Positions 18,393 through 27,854 of a DNA stretch of 48,070 bases are shown piece after piece. Location of the stretch: the NCBI GenBank assembly GCA_014380625.1, contig JACMJL010000250.1, forward strand, positions 1 through 48,070, given 5' to 3'. Each line of letters opens with the position of its first letter. The first letter of the stretch is position 1. Below the pieces are notes generated by a model that ran no database searches, was not told the origin of the DNA, and worked only from the letters and a program-made list of their open reading frames with translations. The position numbers and the translations under genes are program-made. Origin of the DNA: Clostridiaceae bacterium (GTDB lineage: Bacteria; Bacillota; Clostridia; Clostridiales; Clostridiaceae).

Positions 18393-18393
18393 A

Positions 18394-19671
18394 TTATTTT
18401 ACCCCCCTTCTCATATCGTGTACTCCAAAGGTACCAATAGATGAAGGTTTATTAAACCAACCCATATCCCCTGCCCATTTCATTAATTGTCTTGTTACTG
18501 TTAGAGCTGTAAACATACTTAATGTAACTCCAATTATTAAAGTAAGAGCAAAGCCTTTAACTGATCCTGTTCCTAAAGTATAGAGTACAAATCCTGAGAT
18601 TAAGGTAGTTAAATTCGAATCTATAATAGAAGTAAAAGCTCTGTGAAATCCTTCATCAATAGCAGATTTAATGGATTTACCGGATTTTAATTCTTCTTTA
18701 GTTCTTTCAAAAATAAGTACATTTGCATCTACAGCCATACCAACTGTTAATAGGAAGGCAGCAATACCTGATAAACTCAAAACTACGCCCACTACTGTAT
18801 AGGTATATAGCACCATAATAACAAATAATAATAAAGCAATATCTGCAATTAAACCTGGTATTCTATAATAAAAAAGCATAAATAACATTACAATTGCAAT
18901 ACCTACAACCCCTGCTTTAACACTATTAGGTAACGCTTCTGCACCAAGGGAAGCGCCAACTACATCAGCTGAAACATTTGTTAAGGTAACAGGTAAGGCA
19001 CCAGACGAAATTGTATCAGCAACTCTTTTAGCTTCCGCCATGGATGCCATGTGAGTTATAGATGCATTTCCTCCATTAATAGCTTCAGTTACATTAGGAT
19101 TACTTACTAAATCTTCATCCATATAAATAGCCATGGTCTGACCTATTAGTTTTGCTGTAGCCTCAGAAAACTTTTTTGCACCAGCACTGTTAAACTCTAG
19201 GTTTACTTCAAAGTCACCCTTTTCTAGATTTTCAATTGGAGTTGCAGTCTTAACATCATCTCCAGTTAAAATAACAGTCTTATCTGGATTTCTAAATTCT
19301 AGCTTTCCGGCTTTTGCAAGCTGAGCTAAAATTGCAGTAGTATCTTTTTCACCGGGAAGTTCTATTCTTATTTTATCCTTGTCTTCTTGCACCACTACAG
19401 TTTCACTAACGCCTAGTTTATTAATTCTAGCGGTCAACATTGCAATAGTTGTATCCATAGTAGCTTGAGAAATTTTTGTTTTAGAGTCAACTTGTTCGAT
19501 TACTGATACCCCACCCTTTAAGTCAAGACCCTTTTTAATTTTTTCATCAAAAGTGTATACCCGATATCCGTTTATTTCAGAAGTACCAAAGAAACCTAAA
19601 TAGGCTACAAGTAATATGAAAATTACAGAAATCGCAAAAAAAACAGCACTTTTCTTTTTAGTTTTCATCAT
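18394..19671 (-). CDS. secD: Protein translocase subunit SecD
   Basis: A 425-residue SecD: one N-terminal membrane helix, the LDLKGGVSV motif, the large P1 head domain, then five helices with GMAVDANVLIFERTKEE. It is short relative to E. coli SecD, as is usual in Firmicutes where SecD and SecF are separate or fused. It has GGGGGATAATG at the start with two adjacent ATG codons; the first is taken. An 87-base gap precedes it after scfB. Confidence 0.95.
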   Translation of the reverse strand: MMKTKKKSAVFFAISVIFILLVAYLGFFGTSEINGYRVYTFDEKIKKGLDLKGGVSVIEQVDSKTKISQATMDTTIAMLTARINKLGVSETVVVQEDKDKIRIELPGEKDTTAILAQLAKAGKLEFRNPDKTVILTGDDVKTATPIENLEKGDFEVNLEFNSAGAKKFSEATAKLIGQTMAIYMDEDLVSNPNVTEAINGGNASITHMASMAEAKRVADTISSGALPVTLTNVSADVVGASLGAEALPNSVKAGVVGIAIVMLFMLFYYRIPGLIADIALLLFVIMVLYTYTVVGVVLSLSGIAAFLLTVGMAVDANVLIFERTKEELKSGKSIKSAIDEGFHRAFTSIIDSNLTTLISGFVLYTLGTGSVKGFALTLIIGVTLSMFTALTVTRQLMKWAGDMGWFNKPSSIGTFGVHDMRRGVK

Positions 19672-19758
19672 TATCCCCCTTTGTAATTAATTAAGACACA
19701 CATAGAAATAATTATATAACGTTTACTCCCTATAGTCAATAATGGTAAAATAAGTTCC

Positions 19759-21120
19759 CTATTCTGATAGCTTTGATTTTAAGGCAATGGCACATTCTAT
19801 CCTTTTCTTTTGCATCTCGCAACCCAATTCATAAGGAATATTTAAGTCTCCATTAAAATTAAAATTATTTGCTTGGCAGCCACCAGAGCAGTAGAATCTA
19901 GCCCAACAGTCTATACACTTAGGTTTATTATAAATATGAGCTTGTTTAAAAGTAGCAGCTATTTCACTATTAAGTTCATCCTCTAAAATATTACCCATAA
20001 TAAACTTTTCATTACCTACAAATTGATGACAAGGATATATGTCACCTTCTGGAGTAATAGCAACATATTCGTGCCCAGCACCACAACCAGATATTCTTTT
20101 ATAAACACAAGGACCACCTTGTAAATCTATATTAAAGTGATAAAACTTAAAGTCTTTTCCTTCTTCATGTTTTTTAATCAACTCTTCATATATCTTATCG
20201 TATTGGGCGAAAATCTGGGGTAAATCTTCTTCTCTTAAGGAAAGTGGATGTGACATTGGTAATACTACAGGTTCAATTGAAATCTCTTGAAAGCCTAAAT
20301 CTACCATATGTTTCACATCTTCATAAAAATCTGTATTGGCTCTAGTAAAAGTTCCTCTTGCATAATATTGTTTTGTCTTGTCTCTCATGTCGGCCATTTT
20401 CTTTATTTTAGGAAGAATAGTATCATAACATCCGCTTCCATCAACTCTTACTCTAACATTATCATTTACTTCTTTTCTTCCATCAATACTCAGTACTATG
20501 TTTCCCATATTATTATCTATGTATTCCATTATTTCATCATTTAATAAGGTAGCGTTGGTGGTCATAGTGAACCTTATGTTTTTATTATTTTGTTTTCCAA
20601 TAATTTTGCCATATTCTACGATTTCTTTTACAACAGCAAAGGCCATTAATGGTTCTCCACCAAATAAATCAACCTCAATATTTTTTCTAGTTCCTGAATG
20701 CTTAAGCACAAAATCTAATGCTTTTTTTCCCACTTCAGCTGTCATAATCTTTCTATTACCTTTGTATTCACCTTCATCTGCGAAACAATATTTACATCGT
20801 AAATTACAATCATGAGCAATATTTAAACAAAGAGCCTTAATAAGAGACTCTGACTCTTCACTTTTTCTAGCAATTTCTTCATACAAATCCTTAGAATAAA
20901 GTATATCATTATCAATTAATTCCTTTAGCTCACCATAGGCTTCTTCTAAATCTTCTAATTTATATTTTGGTAACAATCTGGCTAAAACTTCTTCTAATTC
21001 TTGGAGCTTGTCTTCATTTAAAATATCAAAAATTAGTTCATCAACAATATGAACTGCTCCGGAATTAACATCAATAACATAAAAATTATTACCTTGTTTA
21101 AACTTGTGAATTAAAGACAT
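19759..21120 (-). CDS. scfB: SCIFF peptide maturase (thioether cross-link-forming radical SAM/SPASM enzyme)
   Basis: A radical SAM peptide-modifying enzyme of 453 residues. The N-terminal part IHKFKQGNNFYVIDVNSGAV resembles the peptide-recognition region of SCIFF maturases. CNLRCKYCF is the radical SAM cluster motif, GGEPL follows, and CIDCWARFYCSGGCQ is part of the C-terminal SPASM domain for auxiliary clusters. It installs thioether links on the six-cysteine peptide encoded just upstream. The nominal frame opens at a TTG inside the ribosome site; of the adjacent ATGs at 21123 and 21120, the second has better spacing from GGGAGG and yields the family N-terminus MSLIHKF. Confidence 0.95.
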   Translation of the reverse strand: MSLIHKFKQGNNFYVIDVNSGAVHIVDELIFDILNEDKLQELEEVLARLLPKYKLEDLEEAYGELKELIDNDILYSKDLYEEIARKSEESESLIKALCLNIAHDCNLRCKYCFADEGEYKGNRKIMTAEVGKKALDFVLKHSGTRKNIEVDLFGGEPLMAFAVVKEIVEYGKIIGKQNNKNIRFTMTTNATLLNDEIMEYIDNNMGNIVLSIDGRKEVNDNVRVRVDGSGCYDTILPKIKKMADMRDKTKQYYARGTFTRANTDFYEDVKHMVDLGFQEISIEPVVLPMSHPLSLREEDLPQIFAQYDKIYEELIKKHEEGKDFKFYHFNIDLQGGPCVYKRISGCGAGHEYVAITPEGDIYPCHQFVGNEKFIMGNILEDELNSEIAATFKQAHIYNKPKCIDCWARFYCSGGCQANNFNFNGDLNIPYELGCEMQKKRIECAIALKSKLSE

Positions 21121-21145
21121 CATTTTTCCTCCCAACTAAATAATA

Positions 21146-21170
21146 AAGCAGTAACTTACAGTTACTGCTT
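21146..21170 (-). terminator. Attenuator hairpin between scfA and scfB
   Basis: A 10-bp perfect stem AAGCAGTAAC/GTTACTGCTT with a 5-base loop, followed on the minus strand by TTATTATTTA. It lies 12 bases after the scfA stop, so it probably keeps peptide transcript above enzyme transcript. Confidence 0.7.
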
Positions 21171-21181
21171 AGAATGTTAAA

Positions 21182-21319
21182 CTAATTTTCACAAGCTAAA
21201 TTTGCAACTGTGCAGGAAGTTTTGCAAGCTGATTGACAGGAATTAGCACATTCCTTGCAGCCAGGTTTACTTAAACTGTTTTTAATATTAGGCTTGTTTA
21301 TAGTTTTTATATGCTTCAT
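21182..21319 (-). CDS. scfA: SCIFF precursor peptide (six cysteines in forty-five residues)
   Basis: A 45-residue ribosomally made peptide. It begins MKHIKTINKPNIKNSLSKPG and has cysteines at 21, 24, 28, 32, 36 and 43, ending LACEN. Exactly six cysteines in forty-five residues matches the clostridial SCIFF family. GGAGG stands eight bases before the ATG. The adjacent radical SAM enzyme cross-links these cysteines to other residues by thioether bonds. The biological role of the mature peptide is not established. Confidence 0.97.
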   Translation of the reverse strand: MKHIKTINKPNIKNSLSKPGCKECANSCQSACKTSCTVANLACEN

Positions 21320-21352
21320 TAAAATTCCTCCGTTCGTAAAGATTTCCGTTTG

Positions 21353-21361
21353 ATTATAGCA
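21353..21361 (-). promoter_or_regulatory. Extended -10 promoter of scfA
   Basis: On the minus strand TGCTATAAT (TGnTATAAT) stands 34 bases before the scfA ATG. The -35 region is poor. It gives scfA its own promoter separate from the upstream membrane-protein gene. Confidence 0.65.
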
Positions 21362-21387
21362 TAGATACTAAACTTAATAAAGTAGTT

Positions 21388-21759
21388 CTATAGATTTATT
21401 CCTAGCATTCCAGAAAGGGAACCAACCAGCATTGCTAAAAGAATCATAAATAAATCCATAGAATTTATTGCTAACCCCCTAGACCCAGAAATAATTGCTA
21501 CTAAATAAATTATTAAAATATACAATAGTGCTACTAGGATACCTATGATCCACCCTTTTTTTTGTATTTTTCTAGTTGAATATATGCTTCCATATATTAC
21601 ACTTAAACTAGTTATTACAATAAAGCAAGCCGCTCTTAAACTAGCAGTAACATCTATAAAGGTAGAAACTATGCCTAGGATTAAAATTAAAACTAAGGTT
21701 AGAAAAAAGCTTCCTAGTACTCCTTTGCCTATGTAAAAATATCGGCTTTTATTTTCCAT
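21388..21759 (-). CDS. TIGR04086 family membrane protein
   Basis: A 123-residue protein with four predicted membrane helices and a short basic N-terminus. Its hydrophobic layout and its place between yajC and scfA match the TIGR04086 family, which has no known function. The ribosome site GGGAGGTG lies inside one arm of a hairpin (see the stem at 21763-21808). Confidence 0.8.
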   Translation of the reverse strand: MENKSRYFYIGKGVLGSFFLTLVLILILGIVSTFIDVTASLRAACFIVITSLSVIYGSIYSTRKIQKKGWIIGILVALLYILIIYLVAIISGSRGLAINSMDLFMILLAMLVGSLSGMLGINL

Positions 21760-21762
21760 AAA

Positions 21763-21808
21763 AAAACACCTCCCATTACATAATATTTATGATAATGGCA
21801 AGTGTTTT
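21763..21808 (-). terminator. Stem-loop between yajC and the TIGR04086 gene, containing a ribosome site
   Basis: Arms AAAACACctcCCATTA and TAATGGcaaGTGTTTT pair over 7 and 6 bp around a 3x3 internal loop. On the minus strand the 3' arm ends in seven T residues that lead directly into the ATG. It may terminate yajC transcripts, and folding would also hide the GGGAGGTG ribosome site. Confidence 0.55.
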
Positions 21809-21812
21809 AGTA

Positions 21813-22133
21813 CTAGTTTTCCTTTGTGGAATCCTCAATTTCTTTTACTTTCTCTTTTGAAGTTTCTTCTTTTTCAGTTAATACATTTAAGATTCCAGTT
21901 CTGCTCAATTTAAATCTAGCTTTATCTGGACCTGATTGTATAATTACGTAATCATCTTGTATATTGGTTATTTTTCCCATTATGCCGCCTCTTGTAACTA
22001 TTTCATCATTTACTTTAATGCTTGATAACATTGAACCATACTTTTTCTTTCTTTTGTTTTCTGGTACAAATACTATTAAATAAAACACTCCAAACATAAG
22101 TACAATTGATATTAATGATCCATATTGTCCCAT
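21813..22133 (-). CDS. yajC: Preprotein translocase accessory subunit YajC
   Basis: A 106-residue single-span membrane protein. The helix is near residues 7-25, followed by the YajC motif VPENKRKKKYGSML and a basic/acidic cytosolic domain (VKVNDEIVTRGGIMGKI). It associates with SecDF. The charged tail (EETSKEKVKEIEDSTKEN) is typical of low-complexity YajC ends. It sits in the usual tgt-yajC order. Confidence 0.94.
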   Translation of the reverse strand: MGQYGSLISIVLMFGVFYLIVFVPENKRKKKYGSMLSSIKVNDEIVTRGGIMGKITNIQDDYVIIQSGPDKARFKLSRTGILNVLTEKEETSKEKVKEIEDSTKEN

Positions 22134-22198
22134 TTATAAAATCCTCCTTAAAATTAATTTATATTATAACTATTAATAAATTTAATAGTAAAATAGCT

Positions 22199-23338
22199 TT
22201 AGGCTCTGCCTGCAAAGTCCTGTAGTTTTTCCTGTTTAAAAGCTTCAAAATAATCTCCATCAATAGCAGCTCGTATATCTTCCATAAGTTTATTATAAAA
22301 ATACAGATTATGGAGGACGCATAACCTCATAGCTAACATTTCTTTTGCCTTAAAAAGATGTCTAATATATGCCCTATTATAATTTTTACAAGTTGGACAT
22401 TGACATCCCTCATCTATAGCCCTACTATCAGTTTCAAACTGAAGATTAAACAAGTTTATCTTACCATATTTAGTGAATACATGTCCATGCCTACCATTTC
22501 TAGCAGGTAAAACACAATCGAAGAAATCTATCCCTCTTGATACAGCTTCAAGTATATTACTTGGTAGACCAACTCCCATTAAATATATTGGCTTATCCTG
22601 TGGAAGATGCGGAACAACTGAATCTATAATTCTATACATGTCCTCATGGCTTTCCCCCACTGCAAGACCACCAATAGCATATCCATCTAAATTCATTTTA
22701 GCTATTGTCTTAGCATGTTCTATTCTTATATCTTCATAAGTGCTGCCTTGATTAATTCCAAAGAGCATTTGCTGATTATTTAGCGTATTCTCCTCAGTGT
22801 TGAGTCTATCTAGCTCTATTTTACATCTCTCAAGCCACCTAGTAGTTCTATCTACGGATTTTTCAACATACTCCCTGTCAGAGGGATTTGGTATACATTC
22901 ATCAAAAGCCATTGCTATAGTTGAACCTAAGTTGCTTTGTATCTGCATGCTTTCCTCAGGACCCATAAATATCTTCCTACCATCTATATGCGAATTAAAA
23001 TATACCCCCTCTTCCTTTATTTTTCTCATCTTAGAAAGAGAAAAAACTTGAAAACCACCTGAATCTGTTAAAATTGGTTTATCCCAATTCATAAATTTAT
23101 GTAACCCACCCATTTGTCTAACAACCTTATCACCTGGTCTTAAATGAAGATGGTAGGTATTTGAAAGTTCAACTTGACAATTTATTTCCTTTAAATCCAT
23201 AGATGATACTGCACCTTTTATAGCTGCAAGTGTACCAACATTCATAAATACAGGAGTTTGAATAACTCCATGTGGAGTTGTAAATTCTCCTCGTCTTACT
23301 GCTCCTGTTTTTTTCAGTAGTTTATACAATTTTTTCAC
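22199..23338 (-). CDS. tgt: Queuine/preQ1 tRNA-ribosyltransferase
   Basis: A TIM-barrel enzyme of 379 residues exchanging G34 of tRNAs for preQ1. Seen are LTDSGGFQVFSL, the catalytic aspartate region FFDCVLPARNGRHG and the zinc site CQCPTC with a following histidine. The start is GTG at 23338, but a TTG nine bases later (23329) is better spaced from GGGATGTG; I keep the longer call. It follows queA closely, the next enzyme of the queuosine route. Confidence 0.96.
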   Translation of the reverse strand: MKKLYKLLKKTGAVRRGEFTTPHGVIQTPVFMNVGTLAAIKGAVSSMDLKEINCQVELSNTYHLHLRPGDKVVRQMGGLHKFMNWDKPILTDSGGFQVFSLSKMRKIKEEGVYFNSHIDGRKIFMGPEESMQIQSNLGSTIAMAFDECIPNPSDREYVEKSVDRTTRWLERCKIELDRLNTEENTLNNQQMLFGINQGSTYEDIRIEHAKTIAKMNLDGYAIGGLAVGESHEDMYRIIDSVVPHLPQDKPIYLMGVGLPSNILEAVSRGIDFFDCVLPARNGRHGHVFTKYGKINLFNLQFETDSRAIDEGCQCPTCKNYNRAYIRHLFKAKEMLAMRLCVLHNLYFYNKLMEDIRAAIDGDYFEAFKQEKLQDFAGRA

Positions 23339-23344
23339 ATCCCT

Positions 23345-24370
23345 TTATTTTATAAACATAGCATCTCCAAAACTAAAGAATCTATATTTTTCTCTTACAG
23401 CAGCTTCATATGCCCACATAATATTATCTCTACTTGACAAAGCACTAACTAACATCAACAGTGTTGATTCTGGGAGATGAAAGTTTGTAATTAAAGCATC
23501 CACCACCTTGTATTTATAGCCAGGAAAAATAAATATTTCAGTCCATCCAGACTGCTCTTTTAAAAACCCATTATCATCTGCTATGGTTTCAAGTGTTCTA
23601 GTAGAAGTAGTTCCTACAGAAATTATTCTTCCACCCTTTACTTTAACTTCGTTTATAGTTTCTGCAGCCTCTTTAGATAATATATAAAATTCTGAATGCA
23701 TATGATGCTCTTCTATTTTCTCTACTTTAACTGGTCTAAAGGTTCCAAGACCTACATGTAGAGTTAAGAAAACTATTTTAACTCCTTTATCACTAATCTT
23801 ATCTAAAAGTTCCTTTGTAAAATGTAATCCAGCTGTTGGTGCAGCTGCTGAACCTTTTTCCTTTGAATAAACGGTTTGATATTGTTCTTTATCCTCTAAT
23901 TTTTCAGTTATATAGGGAGGTAGCGGCATCTGCCCCAATCTATCAAGGACTTCTTCAAAAATCCCCTGATACTCAAATACAACAATTCTATTTCCTTCAG
24001 CCTCAATAGAAATAACTTCTGCCTTTAGCTCGCCATTACCAAAAGTAAATCTACTTCCCACTCTAGCTTTTTTACCAGGCTTAACTAGTATTTCCCACTT
24101 GTTTGTATCTATTCTTTTTAGTAGCAAAAACTCCATTTTACCGCCAGAGCCTTCCTTTACTCCTAGAAGCCTAGCCGGAAGAACTCTTGTATCATTAAGA
24201 ACAAGACAATCTCCGCTAACAAAATAATCCAAAATATCTTTAAACTTCTTATGTTCTAAGTCTCCAGTTTCCTTATCTAGCACCATAAGCCTACACTCAT
24301 CTCTTTTCTCCATGGGATGTTGTGCTATAAGTTCTTCTGGTAAATCATAATTAAAATCCTGTACTTGCAA
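23345..24370 (-). CDS. queA: S-adenosylmethionine:tRNA ribosyltransferase-isomerase QueA
   Basis: A 341-residue enzyme that transfers the ribosyl group of SAM to preQ1-tRNA to form epoxyqueuosine. The N-terminus [13 protein letters not shown] and the segments [11 protein letters not shown] and GLHFTKELL are diagnostic. The frame opens at GTG 24379, but that GTG is part of the ribosome site GAGGTG. TTG at 24370, six bases after it, gives the usual N-terminus and length. Located between ruvB and tgt. Confidence 0.95.
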   Translation of the reverse strand: MQVQDFNYDLPEELIAQHPMEKRDECRLMVLDKETGDLEHKKFKDILDYFVSGDCLVLNDTRVLPARLLGVKEGSGGKMEFLLLKRIDTNKWEILVKPGKKARVGSRFTFGNGELKAEVISIEAEGNRIVVFEYQGIFEEVLDRLGQMPLPPYITEKLEDKEQYQTVYSKEKGSAAAPTAGLHFTKELLDKISDKGVKIVFLTLHVGLGTFRPVKVEKIEEHHMHSEFYILSKEAAETINEVKVKGGRIISVGTTSTRTLETIADDNGFLKEQSGWTEIFIFPGYKYKVVDALITNFHLPESTLLMLVSALSSRDNIMWAYEAAVREKYRFFSFGDAMFIK

Positions 24371-24409
24371 GTCTTTCACCTCATATGTTATTTTCTTTCA
24401 GTTCCTTAA

Positions 24410-25438
24410 TTAATCAAAAACTGATATTTGTGGCTCATTGCCACCCTTAAACTTTCTATTCAAATGTAAATAAGATTTCTCCGTTGCAATCCTGCCCCTA
24501 GGAGTTCTCATAATAAAGCCCTTTTGAAGTAGATATGGTTCGTATACATCTTCAATAGTATCAAGCTCTTCTCCAATAAAATAAGCTAAAGTTTCTATTC
24601 CAACTGGTCCCCCGTTAAAATTATCAATTATAGCTTTTAGTATTTTGTTATCTATAATATCGAAGCCTTCCTTGTCTACCTCTAATAACTCCAAGGCACC
24701 CTTTGTTAGTTCCTCATTAATTACACCTTTACCTATAACTTGAGCGTAGTCTCTAACCCTTTTTAAAAGTCTATTTGCAATTCTAGGAGTACCCCTTGAC
24801 CTTCTAGCGATTTCAAAAGCTGCTTCATCATGGATCTTGGCACCTAATATTCTTGAGGATCTTGTTATAATTTCTTTTAACTCTCCTTCGTTGTAGAACT
24901 CCATAGGGCACATTACCCCAAAACGATCTCGTAAGGGCGACGTTAAAAGTCCAACTCTAGTAGTTGCTCCAATTAATGTGAACTTAGGTAAATCCAACCT
25001 AATAGACTTAGCTGAAGCACCTTTTCCGATTATTATATCAAGAGCATAATCTTCCATTGCAGGATACAATATTTCTTCTACAGCTCTATTAAGCCTATGT
25101 ATTTCGTCTATAAATAAAACATCAAAATCGCTTAAACCTGTTAGTATTGCTGCTAAATCACCAGCCCTTTCAATAGCTGGTCCGGAGGTTATTTTTAAAT
25201 TCCCTCCCATTTCCTTAGCTATTATATTGGCTAAGGTAGTTTTACCAAGACCAGGTGGTCCATAAAATAGAACATGATCTAATGCTTCTGATCTATTTTT
25301 AGCAGCTTTAATAAAAATCTGTAACTTGCCTTTTACCTTTTCTTGACCAATATATTCCGTGAGCTTAGTTGGTCTTAAACTTAGTTCATTTTCCTTATCT
25401 CCTTCTAAGTTAAAGGAGGTTATAAGTCTATCTTCCAT
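24410..25438 (-). CDS. ruvB: Holliday junction branch migration helicase RuvB
   Basis: A 342-residue AAA+ motor. Walker A GPPGLGKT, Walker B LFIDEIHR, sensor GATTRVG and the C-terminal winged helix ending in the [11 protein letters not shown] segment are all present. It forms hexamers on RuvA-bound junctions. It starts 11 bases after ruvA. No ruvC is in this window. Confidence 0.97.
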   Translation of the reverse strand: MEDRLITSFNLEGDKENELSLRPTKLTEYIGQEKVKGKLQIFIKAAKNRSEALDHVLFYGPPGLGKTTLANIIAKEMGGNLKITSGPAIERAGDLAAILTGLSDFDVLFIDEIHRLNRAVEEILYPAMEDYALDIIIGKGASAKSIRLDLPKFTLIGATTRVGLLTSPLRDRFGVMCPMEFYNEGELKEIITRSSRILGAKIHDEAAFEIARRSRGTPRIANRLLKRVRDYAQVIGKGVINEELTKGALELLEVDKEGFDIIDNKILKAIIDNFNGGPVGIETLAYFIGEELDTIEDVYEPYLLQKGFIMRTPRGRIATEKSYLHLNRKFKGGNEPQISVFD

Positions 25439-25449
25439 TAGTGATTACC

Positions 25450-26043
25450 TCACTTCATTAAAAATTTCAAACAATTTTTAATCGTATCTTCAATAGTTTC
25501 CTTTATTTCCACAGATTTTATAGCCATCTGAGCCTCTTTGTCACTATAGCCTAAAGAAATTAGAGCTGCGATAACTTCCAAATTACTATTATCAATTCCT
25601 AAAAGTCCATCAACAGAATTTAATTCACTTTGATCCCCTTTAACCTTGACTTTATCCTTTAATTCCAAGATAATTCTTTGAGCTATCTTTTTCCCCACAC
25701 CAGGTGCTCTCATTATATTCTTTTCGTCTGAGGTTATTATCGAATATTTAATGTTTGTGACTGTTAAAATAGACATAAAGGACAGCGCTGCTTTTGCTCC
25801 TACTCCACTTACTGTAAGTAGCAATTTGAACATATCTATTTCTTCCTTAGAAAGAAAACCATACAACCCTATAAAATCCTCTCTAACTATTTGTTCAAGA
25901 TATAGCATCACAGACTCATTGGTCTTTGGCATCTTTGCTATGGTACTACCAGAAGTAAAGATTCTGTACCCAATACCATTAGTCTCTATGATAATATAAT
26001 CTTTATTCATACCCATATATGTACCTTTTATATATTCAAACAA
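25450..26043 (-). CDS. ruvA: Holliday junction DNA-binding protein RuvA
   Basis: A 197-residue RuvA: OB-fold N-terminus FEYIKGTYMGMN, tandem helix-hairpin-helix motifs (VSGVGAKAALS and APGVGKKIAQRI) and a C-terminal RuvB-contact domain. The nominal frame begins at 26067, but TTG at 26043, six bases after GAGGTG, gives the standard start MFEYIKG. It is the first gene of ruvA-ruvB-queA-tgt. Confidence 0.95.
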   Translation of the reverse strand: MFEYIKGTYMGMNKDYIIIETNGIGYRIFTSGSTIAKMPKTNESVMLYLEQIVREDFIGLYGFLSKEEIDMFKLLLTVSGVGAKAALSFMSILTVTNIKYSIITSDEKNIMRAPGVGKKIAQRIILELKDKVKVKGDQSELNSVDGLLGIDNSNLEVIAALISLGYSDKEAQMAIKSVEIKETIEDTIKNCLKFLMK

Positions 26044-26118
26044 AACTTTCACCTCAGTTATCAACAAAATTACTCTATATTACTTTAACATCTATATAAA
26101 TATAATTCAATACAATCA

Positions 26119-26153
26119 TAAAAAAGAATGGACAAACCACTTGTCTGCCCATT
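26119..26153 (-). terminator. Terminator of the BofC-like gene
   Basis: An interrupted stem with AATGG/CCATT at its base and ACAA/TTGT above a four-base bulge. On the minus strand it is followed by CTTTTTTAT. It overlaps the stop codon end of the gene and separates it from ruvA. Confidence 0.6.
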
Positions 26154-26778
26154 AAGATTTAAACAATACCATATAATTTTCAATTGCTTCCTGTTTCGTG
26201 TCAAACTGAAGACTTTTACTTCCCTGTAAAAATGTATCTATATCTCCTTCTTTAACATCAGAAATTTTTGTTTCAAATTTTATATCATTATCAGGATCTT
26301 CAATTTTTTCTTTACCTTCATTGTCAGTTTTAAATATTGCAATACAGTCTCCTTCTTTAAAAATGTCTAGTACATATTTTTCCGGAGAATATCTATTAAA
26401 GGGCTTTATGAAATTTACGTGATTTGAATCCATCTCACTTATTATATATCCTTGAATCCCATATATCCCTTCAAGTTCCTTCTTTGTCTTGCCTATAATA
26501 GTGCTTAAATCAATTTCCTTTTTTTCAGGTAAAATTTCATCACTCTTTTTGTATTGAACTTGAAATGTTATTTTAGTATCTTTAGTGACGATATCCTCCT
26601 TTGGAGTATTCGCAATTACTATATTATTATCAGTTGCCTTAGGTTGACTTTTTATAACTTTTTCTGTTTTATTTTCTTTGCTTGAATTTGAAACCGATAA
26701 AAAATAACTTGTAAAAAATGAGAGTATTAGTACAGAACAAAAGACTAACGCTATAACATTCTTTTTAATTTTAGACAT
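26152..26778 (-). CDS. BofC C-terminal domain-like secreted or membrane-anchored protein
   Basis: A 208-residue protein with one N-terminal hydrophobic segment (residues 7-28), then a Lys-rich linker and a soluble domain outside the membrane. The last 70 residues (YVLDIFKEGDCIAIF and a final QEAIENYMVLFKS) resemble the C-terminal domain of BofC. In B. subtilis BofC restrains the SpoIVB protease in sporulation, and bofC there also lies beside ruvA, which supports the call. It has its own terminator. Confidence 0.7.
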   Translation of the reverse strand: MSKIKKNVIALVFCSVLILSFFTSYFLSVSNSSKENKTEKVIKSQPKATDNNIVIANTPKEDIVTKDTKITFQVQYKKSDEILPEKKEIDLSTIIGKTKKELEGIYGIQGYIISEMDSNHVNFIKPFNRYSPEKYVLDIFKEGDCIAIFKTDNEGKEKIEDPDNDIKFETKISDVKEGDIDTFLQGSKSLQFDTKQEAIENYMVLFKS

Positions 26779-26831
26779 AATATCCCTCCTAGTAGGCTAT
26801 TATATCCACATTCAATATAATTATACAATTA

Positions 26832-27854
26832 CTAACTTTTATTTTTACTCATATTTGTATTTGGTAGTATAACTGTAAATATACTTCCCACTGCAATAGG
26901 TAAATAATAAGTAATTAGCCGCCAAATAAAAATAGCTGGAACTAAAGAATTAGCTTTAAAGAATATACCAAAAATCAAGTAAAACCCTGCTTCTGCTCCT
27001 CCCTCTGCTCCAGGCAACGGTATACAAGACATAAACATGGTTAAAAAAATTTGTGCAGTAATCATTGTAAAAATCCCAGCAGAATTGTAACCAAAACTTC
27101 TATAAATACAATAAGGAATGCTATAGTAGGCCATCCATTGTAAAAAGGTAAAAAAAGAGGCAATTGAACATATATATTTATTTTTACTTATTAATGTTGC
27201 ACTTTCATGAAAGCTTGATAACTCTAGTTGAGCTTTTCTAGATTTATTCTCAGGATTTTTAACAAACTTAAATTTGCTTATTACTTTAAAAATGAATCCA
27301 ATGATTTTTTTAGGCATCTTGTTATTTATAGAAAACATTAATGCAAATGAAATAATTGAGATATTTATTACGGTTCCAACTACACTAAAATAATTAAAAT
27401 AATTTATTTTAGAACTAAAGAAGTTATATTTCAATAACAAGGCTATTAATAAGTAAATTAAATAAACTACTTCATGTATAATAAACTTTATCATTAAAAT
27501 AGAACCTGCGGATCCTGCTGGAATCGAAGCTTCAGTCATTGCATATATTTGAGCTGGTTGGCTACCTGATGAAAATGGAGTAACTGCTCCAAAAAATTGA
27601 CCTATCATGGTAAATTTAAAAGATTGTAGGAATATTTTATGCTCAGAATATAAGGTTTTTATAAGGATATGTAAAATAACAGATTCAATAATCCAAAATA
27701 AAACAATGCAAATCACTGCTAATATAATCCAATATATATTTAAAGTGGCTGACTGTTTTATCAGCGACTCTAATCCATGTGAGTAAATAAAAAAGTAAAC
27801 CATTATTCCTGTAGAAAGTGCTAATACTATTACATTAAAGGTCTTATTTTTCAT
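26832..27854 (-). CDS. Flippase-like integral membrane protein (YbhN/AglD, LPG synthase TM region family)
   Basis: A 340-residue protein with about eight membrane helices. It contains the family stretches SHGLESLIKQ near helix 1, IGQFFGAVTPFSSGSQPAQ and PLPGAEGGAEAGF, found in the membrane domain of MprF and in YbhN/AglD proteins. Such proteins are thought to move or modify glycolipids. It overlaps the end of the glycosyltransferase gene by 11 bases, so the two are coupled and probably work on the same lipid-linked glycan. Confidence 0.85.
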   Translation of the reverse strand: MKNKTFNVIVLALSTGIMVYFFIYSHGLESLIKQSATLNIYWIILAVICIVLFWIIESVILHILIKTLYSEHKIFLQSFKFTMIGQFFGAVTPFSSGSQPAQIYAMTEASIPAGSAGSILMIKFIIHEVVYLIYLLIALLLKYNFFSSKINYFNYFSVVGTVINISIISFALMFSINNKMPKKIIGFIFKVISKFKFVKNPENKSRKAQLELSSFHESATLISKNKYICSIASFFTFLQWMAYYSIPYCIYRSFGYNSAGIFTMITAQIFLTMFMSCIPLPGAEGGAEAGFYLIFGIFFKANSLVPAIFIWRLITYYLPIAVGSIFTVILPNTNMSKNKS

